Positions 7,973 through 18,693 of a stretch of 64,000 bases of DNA are shown in pieces (position 1 is the stretch's first letter; every line of letters starts with the position of its first letter). The position numbers were made by a program, and so were the translations under genes. The stretch spans positions 248,001-312,000 of the forward strand of contig NZ_FUXW01000002.1 of assembly GCF_900167005.1 (NCBI RefSeq). Direction: 5' to 3'. The stretch comes from Butyricicoccus pullicaecorum DSM 23266. Its GTDB lineage: Bacteria; Bacillota; Clostridia; Oscillospirales; Butyricicoccaceae. The notes beneath the pieces were generated by a model. That model did no database searches and was not told where the DNA came from. It was given only the letters and a program-made list of their open reading frames with translations.

Positions 7973-10771
7973 ATGCCGCAGGATTATAACGAGACAATCA
8001 ATCTGCCCAAGACCGACTTTCCCATGCGGGCAAATCTGCCCAAGAGAGAGCCTGGCTTCCTGGCAGGTTGGGAGCAGGATAACAACGCGCTTTATCATGC
8101 GCTGATGAAGAAGAACGAGGGTAAGCCGCTTTTCGTGCTGCACGACGGCCCTCCGTATGCGAATGGTAATCTGCATATGGGTCATGCCCTCAATAAGGTA
8201 CTCAAGGACTTCATCGTTCGATACAAGAACATGGCAGGTTTCTATGCCCCCTACGTACCCGGCTGGGATACGCACGGTCTGCCGATCGAGCGTCAGGCAA
8301 TTCAGGCGTATGGCATGGATCGCGATAAGGTATCTGTATCGGAGTTCCGTCAGAAGTGTGAGGAGTTCGCTCGCAAGCACGTTAACACGCAGCGTGAGCA
8401 GTTTAAGCGTCTGGGCGTTATCGGCGATTGGGAGCATCCGTACCTGACACTGACCCATGACTTCGAGGCCAAGCAGATCGAAATCTTCGGCGAGATGGCC
8501 AAGAAGGGTTATATCTATAAGGGTCTGAAGCCGGTTTACTGGTGCCCGCATGACGAGACCGCACTGGCTGAGGCTGAGATTGAGTATCAGGACGAGCCCT
8601 GCTCTTCGATCTACGTTAAGTTCGCGGTAACCGACGATAAGGGTGTTATTGAAAAGGCAATCGGTACCAAGGAGAACGTCTACTTCGTAATTTGGACGAC
8701 CACCACCTGGACGCTGCCCGGCAACCTTGCAATTTCGGTCAATCCGTTCTTTGAGTATGATCTGGTTAAGGTACCCAATGGCGAGATTTACGTTCTGGCG
8801 AAGGAACTGGTCAACAGTGTCATGCAGGCTGCTGGCATTGAGTCTTGGGAAGTTCTGGCGACTCTGCTGGGCTCTGACCTGGAAATGATGAAGACTCAGC
8901 ATCCGATTATGGATCGTGAGTCTGTAATCATCACCGGCGAGCATGTTACGCTGGATGCAGGTACCGGCTGCGTTCATACCGCACCTGGCTTCGGTGCAGA
9001 CGACTTCATTGTCTGCCAGAAGTATAATATTCCGATCATCGTTCCGGTTGATGGCAAGGGCTATGCAACCGAGGATGCCGGCAAGTATGCTGGTATGTAT
9101 TACGAGAAGACCACCCCGATCATTCTGGATGACCTGCGTGCATGCAATGCACTGCTCGCAATCGAGGATATCGTTCATAGCTATCCGCATTGCTGGCGCT
9201 GCAAGAACCCGATCATCTTCCGTGCAACCGAGCAGTGGTTCTGCTCTGTCGATGCACTCAAGGATGACGCGGTCAAGGCTTGCCATGAGATCACTTGGCT
9301 GCCCGGCTGGGGCGAGGAGCGCATGACTTCCATGATTATGGAGCGCTCTGACTGGTGTATTTCCCGTCAGCGTATCTGGGGCGTTCCGATCCCGATCTTC
9401 TTCTGCAAGAAGTGTGGCAAGCCGTTGGTCAATGAGCAGACCATTAAGCTGGTATCCGATCTGTTCCGTGAGAAGGGTTCGAATGCTTGGTTTGAGATGG
9501 ATACAAGCGAGATCCTGCCGTCCGACATTCATTGTGAGTGCGGCTGCGGCGAGTTCGATAAGGAAACCGATACCATGGACGTATGGTTCGACTCCGGTTC
9601 GAGCTGGGCAGCAGTCATCGAGCAGCGTGAAGGCCAGCCTATCCCGGTTGATGTATACCTTGAGGGTAACGACCAGTACCGCGGTTGGTTCCAGTCTTCT
9701 ATGCTGACTGCGATTGCAACCAAGGGTATTGCTCCGTATAAGACGGTCATCACCCATGGTATGATCGTTGACGAGGAGCGTCAGAAGATGTCCAAGTCTC
9801 TTGGCAACGGCATCAGCCCGCAGGAGATTCTGGATCAGTATGGCGCTGATATCCTGCGTCTGTGGGTATCCTCGGCAGATTACCGTCAGGACATGCGCAT
9901 TTCCAAGGAAATGTTCAAGCATCTGGCACAGAACTACCTCAAGATTCGTAACACCGCTCGTTACATTCTGGGTAACTTGGAAGGCTTCGATCCCAAGACC
10001 GATATGGTTGCATACAACGATCTGTGCGAGCTCGATCGTTGGGCACTGATGAAGCTGAATGATCTGGTTGCAAAGGTCATCAAGGGCTACGACGACTATG
10101 AGTTCCATGTCGTTCTCCATGCAATCCATAACTTCTGTGTCGTTGATATGTCCAACTTCTACCTGGATGTTATCAAGGATCGCCTGTACTGTGAGGAGAA
10201 GAATGGCGTACTGCGTCGTTCGGCTCAGACCGCAATGTACGAGATTCTGGATGCACTGGTACGCATGATTGCACCGATCCTGTGCTTCACCGCTGACGAG
10301 ATCTGGCAGGCAATGCCGCATCGTGACGGCGATGACGCTGCAAACATTGTTCTCAATGCAATGCCTAAGGTAAATCCGGCATGGGCATTTGCAGAGGAAG
10401 CTTCCAGCAAGTGGGACAAGCTGATCGCACTGCGTGACGATGTCAACAAGGCACTGGAAGAGGCTCGTAAGAACAAGGTAATCGGTAAGCCGCTGGAGGC
10501 ATGGGTCACTGTCTATGCCGACGATGAGACGGCAGCTCTGCTGGAGACCGTACCGGCTGATGAGCTGGCTGCACTGTGCATCGTTTCCAAGCTGCGTGTC
10601 ATCCGTGGAAACGGCGAGGGCATGCAGGGCGAGAACCTGCCGGTTCAGATTGCAATCGAGCGCGCTTCGGGCGACAAGTGCGAGCGCTGCTGGATGTATG
10701 TCGATTCGATCGGCCAGGATTCCAAGCATCCGACGCTGTGTGCACGCTGCGCCGCGGTTGTAGGCGAATAA
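7973..10771 (+). CDS. ileS: isoleucine--tRNA ligase
   Basis: IleRS (932 aa) charges tRNA-Ile and edits Val. The class I signature HMGH is at about residues 63-66 in GPPYANGNLHMGHALNK. The CP1 editing domain carries TTTTWTLPGN and the DAGTGCVHTAPGFG segment. KMSKSLGNG lies at about 605. The C-terminal zinc-binding part has CERCW and CARCA. It is directly behind divIVA with a 33-bp gap, too short for a T-box leader, so regulation must come from upstream or from another mechanism. Very long open frames on the opposite strand are codon-bias shadows of this gene. Confidence 0.98.
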   Translation: MPQDYNETINLPKTDFPMRANLPKREPGFLAGWEQDNNALYHALMKKNEGKPLFVLHDGPPYANGNLHMGHALNKVLKDFIVRYKNMAGFYAPYVPGWDTHGLPIERQAIQAYGMDRDKVSVSEFRQKCEEFARKHVNTQREQFKRLGVIGDWEHPYLTLTHDFEAKQIEIFGEMAKKGYIYKGLKPVYWCPHDETALAEAEIEYQDEPCSSIYVKFAVTDDKGVIEKAIGTKENVYFVIWTTTTWTLPGNLAISVNPFFEYDLVKVPNGEIYVLAKELVNSVMQAAGIESWEVLATLLGSDLEMMKTQHPIMDRESVIITGEHVTLDAGTGCVHTAPGFGADDFIVCQKYNIPIIVPVDGKGYATEDAGKYAGMYYEKTTPIILDDLRACNALLAIEDIVHSYPHCWRCKNPIIFRATEQWFCSVDALKDDAVKACHEITWLPGWGEERMTSMIMERSDWCISRQRIWGVPIPIFFCKKCGKPLVNEQTIKLVSDLFREKGSNAWFEMDTSEILPSDIHCECGCGEFDKETDTMDVWFDSGSSWAAVIEQREGQPIPVDVYLEGNDQYRGWFQSSMLTAIATKGIAPYKTVITHGMIVDEERQKMSKSLGNGISPQEILDQYGADILRLWVSSADYRQDMRISKEMFKHLAQNYLKIRNTARYILGNLEGFDPKTDMVAYNDLCELDRWALMKLNDLVAKVIKGYDDYEFHVVLHAIHNFCVVDMSNFYLDVIKDRLYCEEKNGVLRRSAQTAMYEILDALVRMIAPILCFTADEIWQAMPHRDGDDAANIVLNAMPKVNPAWAFAEEASSKWDKLIALRDDVNKALEEARKNKVIGKPLEAWVTVYADDETAALLETVPADELAALCIVSKLRVIRGNGEGMQGENLPVQIAIERASGDKCERCWMYVDSIGQDSKHPTLCARCAAVVGE

Positions 10772-10783
10772 AATATTGAAAAT

Positions 10784-10815
10784 AAAAGGACAGGCAGCAA
10801 TGTCTGTCCTTTTTT
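10784..10815 (+). terminator. intrinsic terminator after ileS
   Basis: AAAAGGACAG and CTGTCCTTTT form a stem and are followed by further T residues. It stands 12 bp after the ileS stop and immediately before the lspA ribosome-binding site. Termination may be partial, since lspA has no other obvious promoter. Confidence 0.75.
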
Positions 10816-10828
10816 AAGGAGTTTTGTT

Positions 10829-11287
10829 ATGATCATTGCGATCGTGATTATTTTAATGGTTTTGCTCGATCAGCTGGTAAAATACTGGGCACTGGTAAAG
10901 TTGTCTGCAATCGGAACAATCCCGCTGATTGACGGTGTATTTCACCTGACCTATGTCGAAAATCGAGGTGCAGCATTCGGTATTCTGCAAGATCAGCGTT
11001 GGCTGTTTCTGGTGATGACACCGATCATTCTGGCTGTACTGGCTTATGTGCTGCATAAGAAGTACATTCGCACCAAGCTTGGCCGCGTGTCGGTTTATCT
11101 TATTGCAGCCGGTGCGGTGGGCAATCTGATTGACCGTGCATGGCATGGATTCGTGGTTGATCTGTTTGACTTCCGTCTGATTCATTTTCCCGTGTTCAAC
11201 GTGGCCGATATCTATGTCGTCATTGGCGTAGCACTGTTTTTCTATTATTACCTGATTCAGCACGATAAGGCGGTGCCGCATGAATGA
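10829..11287 (+). CDS. lspA: lipoprotein signal peptidase (signal peptidase II)
   Basis: LspA (152 aa) is the membrane aspartyl protease that removes signal peptides from prolipoproteins. Four hydrophobic segments are apparent. The two catalytic Asp regions are visible: GNLIDRAWHGFVVDLFDF and FNVADIYVVIG. The AAFGIL segment after ENRG is also conserved. The gene overlaps the following pseudouridine synthase by 8 bp, the common lspA-rluD arrangement in Firmicutes. Confidence 0.96.
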   Translation: MIIAIVIILMVLLDQLVKYWALVKLSAIGTIPLIDGVFHLTYVENRGAAFGILQDQRWLFLVMTPIILAVLAYVLHKKYIRTKLGRVSVYLIAAGAVGNLIDRAWHGFVVDLFDFRLIHFPVFNVADIYVVIGVALFFYYYLIQHDKAVPHE

Positions 11288-12206
11288 GCAGATTTTTGCC
11301 GTTTTGCCCGAACAGGAAGGCAAGCGTATCGACGCATTTGTCTGCGAGCAGCTTGACGGTATTACGCGCAGCATGGTGCAGAACTGGATTGAACAGGGTC
11401 ACGTAACACTGGCTTCCGGAAAGGCAGTCAAGAAAAATTATAAGGTTAGTGCAGGCGATGAAGTGATCGTACAGGTGCCAGAGCCGCAGTCTGTGGAGAT
11501 TGAACCGGAAAACATCCCGATTGATATTGTTTATGAAGATGAAGACATCATTGTTGTCAATAAAGCACGCGGCATGGTGGTTCATCCGGCTGTGGGAAAT
11601 TGGAATGGTACGCTGGTCAATGCACTAATGTATCACTGCGGTGACCGGCTGTCAGGTATTAACGGAGAAATTCGTCCGGGCATTGTGCACCGTATCGATA
11701 AGGATACCAGCGGTTTGCTTGTGGTAGCAAAAAATGATCTAGCGCATCAGTCATTAGCTGAGCAGATTGCCTGCCATTCTGCCGCACGAGAGTATCAGGC
11801 GATTGTGGTAGGCGCACCGCGTGAAGATCAGGGAACGATCGATCAGCCAATCGGTCGACATAAAATTGACCGTAAAAAAATGGCCATTCTACCGGATGGA
11901 CGACATGCGGTGACACATTATCAGGTTCTGAAACGTTTTCGGGGATATAGCCTGTTGGCATTTCAGCTAGAAACCGGACGTACACATCAGATTCGTGTGC
12001 ACATGGCATCCATCGGTCATCCGATTATTGGAGATCCGCTGTATGGTTTGAAAAAGGATCGGTTCAGTAACTTGGACGGACAATGTCTGCATGCTTGGCG
12101 CTTGTCTCTCGATCATCCGAGAACAGGGGAACGTATGGTGTTCGAAGCGCCCCTGCCGGAGTATTTTACAGCAATTTTGAATAAAATGGTGCAGGAAAAT
12201 GGGTAA
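11280..12206 (+). CDS. rluD: RluA/RluD-family ribosomal pseudouridine synthase
   Basis: This 308-aa protein has an N-terminal S4 RNA-binding domain (about residues 12-70) followed by a RluA-type catalytic domain. The catalytic Asp is in HRIDKDTSGLLVVAKN. GRTHQIRVHMASIGHPIIGDPLYG is the other family block, cited in part. It modifies uridines in 23S rRNA; the precise target cannot be assigned from sequence. It overlaps lspA (8 bp) and the next HAD gene (8 bp), implying translational coupling. Confidence 0.93.
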   Translation: MNEQIFAVLPEQEGKRIDAFVCEQLDGITRSMVQNWIEQGHVTLASGKAVKKNYKVSAGDEVIVQVPEPQSVEIEPENIPIDIVYEDEDIIVVNKARGMVVHPAVGNWNGTLVNALMYHCGDRLSGINGEIRPGIVHRIDKDTSGLLVVAKNDLAHQSLAEQIACHSAAREYQAIVVGAPREDQGTIDQPIGRHKIDRKKMAILPDGRHAVTHYQVLKRFRGYSLLAFQLETGRTHQIRVHMASIGHPIIGDPLYGLKKDRFSNLDGQCLHAWRLSLDHPRTGERMVFEAPLPEYFTAILNKMVQENG

Positions 12207-12993
12207 ATTTGACGGAATTGTATTGTTAAGTGATATGGATGGTACGCTTTTGGACGATCAAAAGCAGATTTCCGAAGAGAATCAGCGCGCAATCGATCGA
12301 TTTGAGCGAGAAGGCGGCTGTTTTTGCATTGCAACAGGTCGTCCACCGATGACAACAGTCGATTTTGAGGAGCTTCTTCCGGCGGATGCGCCTAGAGTAT
12401 ACTTAAATGGTGCATTTGTTCGAGATGGAGCGGGGAAGACGTTGGCGGCGCTGCCGTTAAATGATGAGATTTGGACGTTAATTGACCGTATTGAGCAGGA
12501 ATTTCCGATGGTTGGCTGTGAATTGTTCGCATCTGAGCAGATTTATCTGCATCGTTCCAGTCCAGAGTCGATGCGGCATCAGCAGATGGCGAGCTGTGAA
12601 TTTACAGATTTTGCGCAGTATAGTCCTGGAGAACCGCTGTATAAGGCGAATTTCACCGGACAGCCTGAGATTTTAGCACAGGTACGTGAGACGTGCGCGG
12701 ATTTACTTGCACAGTATGAGGCTGCATCGTCAACACCAATTTTTCTGGAAGTGACAGAAAAGCGTGCAAGTAAGGGTGAAGCATTGCGTACGATCAAACG
12801 AGAGCTGCATGCAAAACGAGCGTATGCAATTGGCGACAGCGGAAATGATTTGTCAATGCTGCTGGCAGCAGATTTTAGCTTTGCGCCGGAAAATGCAGAT
12901 GCAGATATTTTAGAGATTGTGTCACAAGTCGTGCGCAGAAATACACAGCACGCAATTGCGCATGCGATTGAAGTGATTGAACAGCAGTTATAG
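12199..12993 (+). CDS. Cof-type HAD-superfamily hydrolase
   Basis: This is a 264-aa haloacid-dehalogenase phosphatase of subclass IIB (Cof/YidA type). Motif I is LLSDMDGTLLDD, motif II is FCIATGR, motif III lies around ASKGEAL, and motif IV is AIGDSGNDLSML. A C2 cap domain occupies about residues 85-190. These enzymes dephosphorylate sugar phosphates, FMN/PLP or other small metabolites; the substrate cannot be read from sequence. It closes the + strand run and is followed by a strong terminator. Confidence 0.9.
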   Translation: MGKFDGIVLLSDMDGTLLDDQKQISEENQRAIDRFEREGGCFCIATGRPPMTTVDFEELLPADAPRVYLNGAFVRDGAGKTLAALPLNDEIWTLIDRIEQEFPMVGCELFASEQIYLHRSSPESMRHQQMASCEFTDFAQYSPGEPLYKANFTGQPEILAQVRETCADLLAQYEAASSTPIFLEVTEKRASKGEALRTIKRELHAKRAYAIGDSGNDLSMLLAADFSFAPENADADILEIVSQVVRRNTQHAIAHAIEVIEQQL

Positions 12994-13006
12994 CGTGTAG
13001 CACATG

Positions 13007-13045
13007 AAAAAATCAGCACCGGAGATTGGGAGGTGCTGATTTTTT
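13007..13045 (+). terminator. strong intrinsic terminator after the HAD gene
   Basis: A long perfect stem, AATCAGCACC with GGTGCTGATT, is flanked by A and T runs (A-tract before, TTTTTT after). It marks the end of the 5' co-directional run and could act on both strands. Confidence 0.88.
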
Positions 13046-13056
13046 GAGATATTATT

Positions 13057-13086
13057 AACTATACAAAATAAAGATTTTGTATAGTT
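13057..13086. repeat. perfect 13-bp inverted repeat with 4-nt loop
   Basis: AACTATACAAAAT, an AAAG loop and ATTTTGTATAGTT form a perfect palindrome 11 bp beyond the terminator. It lacks a T-run, so it does not look like a second terminator. A protein-binding operator or a remnant mobile-element end are options; nothing in the flanks decides between them. Confidence 0.7.
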
Positions 13087-13328
13087 GAGAGTAGGGACTT
13101 CTCCGGCATTCTGGAAATTTCTATGTACATGTACGTTTTTATTTCTTCAGGGATTCATGCGATCATTTTTATAGTTTCTTAGTAAATTCATGTTTGTGAT
13201 TGCAGATCAGATCGTCTTAGATATTTTGTCCATCTCAAAATTTCATTTCAAAAACAAAATCTTGATTGATTTTAAATTTGTATTTTGCCAATCTATTTGT
13301 ATTTACATATATTTACCCATATTGCAGC
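13087..13328. other. AT-rich intergenic stretch without a gene
   Basis: No coding signal was found between the palindrome and the IS element. The only open frame here (about 61 codons on the + strand from 13190) has no convincing ribosome-binding site and runs into the IS end. This stretch and 15948-16011 were evidently one continuous intergenic region before the insertion. Confidence 0.6.
13318..13328. repeat. left copy of 11-bp direct repeat flanking the IS (target-site duplication)
   Basis: CATATTGCAGC stands immediately before the left IS end and is repeated exactly at 15937-15947 after the right end. That is the expected footprint of transposition. IS21-family duplications are usually 4-8 bp, so part of the 11 bp may be chance identity. 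Confidence 0.75.
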
Positions 13329-13380
13329 TGTGTTTGTCAAACGAAAATGTGAGCAAAAGGGCTCCAAAAAAGTGAGCACC
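13329..13380 (+). repeat. left terminal inverted repeat of the IS21 element
   Basis: It starts with TG and ends in AAGTGAGCACC. It matches the reverse complement of 15886-15936 with small indels: shared blocks are GAAAATGT, AGCAAA and AAAAAGTGAGCACC. Confidence 0.8.
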
Positions 13381-13428
13381 TTCAGCACCAGATTTCATGT
13401 CGTTAGCAATGTTTTTCCCAAGTACCAA

Positions 13429-13541
13429 ATGCTCACCTTTTGAGTACCCGGAAAGATGAGGGTCTTTTGCAAGAGTGAGTGCCCTGGGGGCCTAATGCTC
13501 ACATCGGTCCCCCGGAGGCCAAACGCTCGCATCGGTGCCCA
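13429..13541. repeat. subterminal transposase-binding-type repeats of the IS left end
   Basis: TGCTCACCTTTTGAGTACC at 13429-13447 matches TGCTCACTTTTTGAGTACC at 15888-15906 with one difference. Two further related units of about 25 bp (13489-13513 and 13517-13541) share GCTC(A/G)CATCGGT and lie 28 bp apart. Multiple subterminal repeats are typical of IS21-family ends, where they bind the IstA transposase. Confidence 0.65.
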
Positions 13542-13569
13542 AAGCCCTTTTGCACTAATTTTGAGTACC

Positions 13570-15790
<2,221 letters not shown>

Positions 15791-15885
15791 TCGTAACACC
15801 TTTCTGCTACCCCCTTATGGTTATCCCACCTAAAGGGTAGCGTTTATTTCAGGTGCTGACAATGGCTCTTTTTATTTGCCATTGG

Positions 15886-15936
15886 GGTGCTCACTTTTTG
15901 AGTACCATTTGCTACATTTTCATTTTACCGAAAACA
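15886..15936 (-). repeat. right terminal inverted repeat of the IS21 element
   Basis: Read on the minus strand it starts TGTTTTCGG and ends AAAAAGTGAGCACC, an inverted match of the left end 13329-13380. Confidence 0.8.
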
Positions 15937-15947
15937 CATATTGCAGC
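15937..15947. repeat. right copy of the 11-bp direct repeat flanking the IS
   Basis: CATATTGCAGC, identical to 13318-13328. Confidence 0.75.
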
Positions 15948-16011
15948 CATTTTGAAATTAAAATCCCCTGATTTCAGCTTGATTTTGAGAGTTTTCTGCA
16001 TAAACACATAT

Positions 16012-16043
16012 AAAAAGCCGCCTGCACTTTGCAAGCGGCTTTT
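16012..16043 (-). terminator. intrinsic terminator of ribU
   Basis: On the minus strand AAAAGCCGC and GCGGCTTTTT pair around a loop and end in a T-run, 24 bp after the ribU stop. Confidence 0.88.
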
Positions 16044-16066
16044 CGGGTATAAATTTGAACAATGAC

Positions 16067-16693
16067 TTAATTAGTGGTTGCCGGATGATGTACACTCAGA
16101 CGCTTTTCCTTAATAAATACGCTCAAGCGCTTGTAAACCAGCATGGTAATGGTGGTCAGGATAATGCCCTTGATCATGGTGAACGGGAAAACACCCAGGA
16201 ACAAATATGCGTTCATGCCATCAATGGCCGGGTTTACACTCTTGCACAGATCAAAGATCATATCCAGGTTCCAGCCCATACCCTTTACGTAGAACGGCAG
16301 AATGATTAGCTTGTTGGTAATCATTGCAACGATCGACATAACAACGGTACCAACTGCACAACCAACAAATGCGCCCTTGCGAGAGGTATGGAGACGATAG
16401 AACGTAACAGCGATTACAATCAGCGTACAAGTCAGCAGAAAATCCTGCAGCTCACCAGTGCCGGCCGTCTGGGTCTGCGTTACATGAATGAGATCCTTAA
16501 TTGCAGCCATCGCGATGCCGGGGCCAACGCCAAAAATAAAAGCACCAATCAAAATCACTGCACCGCTCAGATCAATTTTGAGGAACGGCGGCATAAACGG
16601 CAACGGAAATTCGAAATACATCAGAACCGTTGCGATTGCTGCAAACACGGCCGTGTACGTGATTTTCATGGTTTTTGTCATTTTGGTTGACAT
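16067..16693 (-). CDS. ribU: ECF transporter S component, riboflavin type (RibU)
   Basis: This 208-aa integral membrane protein has about six hydrophobic segments and the S-component N-terminal pattern TKTMKITYTAVFAAIATVL. The FEFPLPFMPPFLKIDLSG segment is characteristic of RibU. It binds riboflavin and works with a shared EcfAA'T energising module not present in this window. Riboflavin specificity is strongly backed by the FMN riboswitch directly upstream. The start has AAGGAGC nearby. It is monocistronic between that leader and the terminator at 16012-16043. Confidence 0.93.
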   Translation of the reverse strand: MSTKMTKTMKITYTAVFAAIATVLMYFEFPLPFMPPFLKIDLSGAVILIGAFIFGVGPGIAMAAIKDLIHVTQTQTAGTGELQDFLLTCTLIVIAVTFYRLHTSRKGAFVGCAVGTVVMSIVAMITNKLIILPFYVKGMGWNLDMIFDLCKSVNPAIDGMNAYLFLGVFPFTMIKGIILTTITMLVYKRLSVFIKEKRLSVHHPATTN

Positions 16694-16741
16694 AAGAATA
16701 CAGCTCCTTCTTTCCTACCGTCCTGTTGAGGAAATAGAACA

Positions 16742-16785
16742 ACCCCGAGGAAACAAATCAAATTGCTCCAAGGGGCTTAAAAAGT
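16742..16785 (-). promoter_or_regulatory. possible expression-platform hairpin of the FMN riboswitch
   Basis: On the minus strand AGCCCCTTGGA and TCCTCGGGG can pair with a two-base internal mismatch, followed by TTGTTCTATTT, a poor T-run. It lies between the aptamer and the ribU ribosome-binding site, where a terminator is expected. Its exact function is inferred from position. Confidence 0.45.
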
Positions 16786-16824
16786 AGGCATAGAAAAGCA
16801 AGTATGCTTTGTGCTATGTCACCT

Positions 16825-16950
16825 GTTTCTTTCATCCGGACTTTAACCGTCGGTTGGGATTCTCACCCATCATGCCATAAGGCTCGCAGACTTACAGTAC
16901 AGAAACTGATTCACTGCCGGTGGAGACTTTCACTCCGCCCTGAAACAGAA
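16825..16950 (-). ncRNA. FMN riboswitch (RFN element) controlling ribU
   Basis: On the minus strand the leader opens with AGGGCGGAGTGAAAGTCTCC, continues with the ACCGGC junction, and ends with GACGGTTAAAGTCCGGATGAAAG. These are the conserved core strands of the RFN element. FMN binding is expected to switch off expression. A GC-rich imperfect hairpin at about 16742-16782 could be the expression platform. Confidence 0.95.
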
Positions 16951-16971
16951 CGATCTTTAATTTCTGATATC

Positions 16972-16999
16972 ATTATACTATATCGAGATGGATTGTCAA
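16972..16999 (-). promoter_or_regulatory. sigma-A promoter of the ribU riboswitch transcript
   Basis: TTGACA (16999-16994) and TATAAT (16977-16972) are separated by 16 bp. The predicted start is shortly before the FMN aptamer. Confidence 0.85.
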
Positions 17000-17009
17000 G
17001 CGTCTAGCC

Positions 17010-17639
17010 TTACTTTTTTCTGATTTCTTCGACAAGCGCAGCTAGTTCATCGCGATTGGAAATCACATTGAGAAATTCGATCAATGCATTAGCAGAAAGT
17101 GTAGTGGGAAGCCCAAGTTCACGCAGGACTTGCGTGCGCAGTTTCTCACTGCCCGGTTGACCGGACAATCCAAGTGCATAGAGATCGGCTTTCTTGATCG
17201 GAGAGATTGCGCGCTGAGCATGCTCAGTACACTTCCCTGTCTCTTCCCCACTTGTATCATCTAAGATCGTGGCACCTGCACGCCGCAGCGCTTCGCGCAG
17301 TACATCGGGCTTCATACCCTCGACGCCGAGCTTCCCTTCTTTGGATGCTGTGCGCTTGCGCGGTTCCTTGCCGAAGATCTCCGGAATATAAGCATGCTTA
17401 ACCTGAGATGCTGGAATGGAACCTTTCAGATAGTTTCGGATGACCAAGCCAGCACCATCACTATCGGTCAGAATGAGCAGCCCGCGTTTTTTTGACAGTT
17501 GACGGAACATCGACAGGCGCTCTTTGTCAGAAAAAATGCGAAAGCCACCGGTTTCAAGCACGATGGTATCGACCAGCTGCTTGACCGTGTTTACATCATA
17601 TCGACCTTCAACGATAATTGCTTCTTTAATGCGAATCAT
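17010..17639 (-). CDS. rnmV: ribonuclease M5-type Toprim protein
   Basis: This 209-aa protein has an N-terminal Toprim domain with AIIVEGRYD and the LLILTDSDGAG acidic motif, followed by a conserved C-terminal RNase M5-associated domain. RNase M5 matures 5S rRNA in Firmicutes. Here the gene is fused into a comEC-holA operon instead of standing next to ksgA, so the exact RNA target is inferred from family. The start overlaps the holA stop by 4 bp. Confidence 0.85.
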   Translation of the reverse strand: MIRIKEAIIVEGRYDVNTVKQLVDTIVLETGGFRIFSDKERLSMFRQLSKKRGLLILTDSDGAGLVIRNYLKGSIPASQVKHAYIPEIFGKEPRKRTASKEGKLGVEGMKPDVLREALRRAGATILDDTSGEETGKCTEHAQRAISPIKKADLYALGLSGQPGSEKLRTQVLRELGLPTTLSANALIEFLNVISNRDELAALVEEIRKK

Positions 17640-18682
17640 GAGCGCTCCAATCCGGCTGCCATTTCCAATAAGGCAAGCTCAATCAGTTTTTGTTTGTCTG
17701 CCGCACTGCTTTTGAGTGCAGCATCGGTCTGACCACACAGTAAGACCGATTGCCGCAGCCAACTTTCGGGCAGCTTGTGCGCAGCGGAACGAATGCGCTT
17801 TGCATAGTACGGAGAGGCAGAGCCCAAAAGGCTGAGCAGCTCCTTTTCACTTCCCCGCGCAGATTCGTTCAGTTTGGCGGCATATAGACGCTGCATGTGA
17901 CGTGCAATCGTGGAAAAAATGACGACCTCAGGATTTTTCTGCGCAAGTAAGTCATTGACCAGAGCGATTGCCTTGTCAAAGCGACGCTCTGTGATTGCAT
18001 CACTCAGGTCGAATACAACTGCATCGAGTACCTTGGTGCATACCGTGTCAATATGATATCGTTTAATCATGCCCGTGGTGCAAAATGCCGCGGCCTTTTC
18101 GATTTCCGTGATCAAATTGGTCATGGAAGTGCCGCACAGGAAAATGAGATATCGTGCGGTATCATCATCAATGCCGCGATCGAGCGCGCGGAAGCGTCTG
18201 CGAATCCAGTCTACCAGCTGTCGTTCGTCCAAGTGTTCAAAGGATACGAACGTACCTGCTTTGGATAGCACCTGATGGATTTTCAGGCGTTTGTCCGGTT
18301 TACATTCGATGACATCATAGTGGAAGATCAGACAAATGTATTCGGGCAGATCAGCGAGCAGCGAGGGCAGAAATTCACTGAAGGCCGCAGGCATTTTGTA
18401 GAGATCAAAGTCATGGACGATGACCAATTTGCGTTCGGCCATAGCAGGATAGCTCTCGATCGCATCGCGTAGCTGATCGGGAGACATCGATTTCCCGTCA
18501 AATTCAAATAGATTAAACTCTGCAAACGGACTGTCCCCGATGATTGACTTTTTGCACTCACCCAGATAATGCATACGCAGATAACTCTCCTCACCGGAGA
18601 AAATATACAGTCTGCCAAGCTCACCTGTCTTTAACGATTGCTTGAGTGCAGAAAATCCATTTTCTTCTTGCTTTTTCGCCAT
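17636..18682 (-). CDS. holA: DNA polymerase III subunit delta (HolA)
   Basis: HolA (348 aa) is the clamp-loader delta subunit that opens the beta clamp. Features are the N-terminal YIFSGEESYLR segment, the degenerate AAA+ region with LVIVHDFDLY and the CLIFHYDVIECKPDKR block, and a C-terminal helical collar with RHMQRLYAAKLNE. The ribosome-binding site AAGGAG precedes the ATG. It is 11 bp downstream of comEC, the normal comEC-holA pairing of Firmicutes. Confidence 0.95.
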   Translation of the reverse strand: MAKKQEENGFSALKQSLKTGELGRLYIFSGEESYLRMHYLGECKKSIIGDSPFAEFNLFEFDGKSMSPDQLRDAIESYPAMAERKLVIVHDFDLYKMPAAFSEFLPSLLADLPEYICLIFHYDVIECKPDKRLKIHQVLSKAGTFVSFEHLDERQLVDWIRRRFRALDRGIDDDTARYLIFLCGTSMTNLITEIEKAAAFCTTGMIKRYHIDTVCTKVLDAVVFDLSDAITERRFDKAIALVNDLLAQKNPEVVIFSTIARHMQRLYAAKLNESARGSEKELLSLLGSASPYYAKRIRSAAHKLPESWLRQSVLLCGQTDAALKSSAADKQKLIELALLEMAAGLERS

Positions 18683-18693
18683 AATATTTCTCC

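Noticed and set aside
7103-10729. A 1208-codon open frame on the minus strand opposite ileS (and divIVA)
   Set aside because: It is exactly antisense to strong genes, has no ribosome-binding site, and its product is Leu/Cys/His-rich low-quality sequence. Codon bias against TTA/CTA/TCA in the sense gene explains the missing stops.
13190-13375. A 61-codon plus-strand frame in the AT-rich gap before the IS
   Set aside because: It has no ribosome-binding site, is made of AT-rich hydrophobic codons, and crosses the IS boundary, so it cannot predate the insertion.
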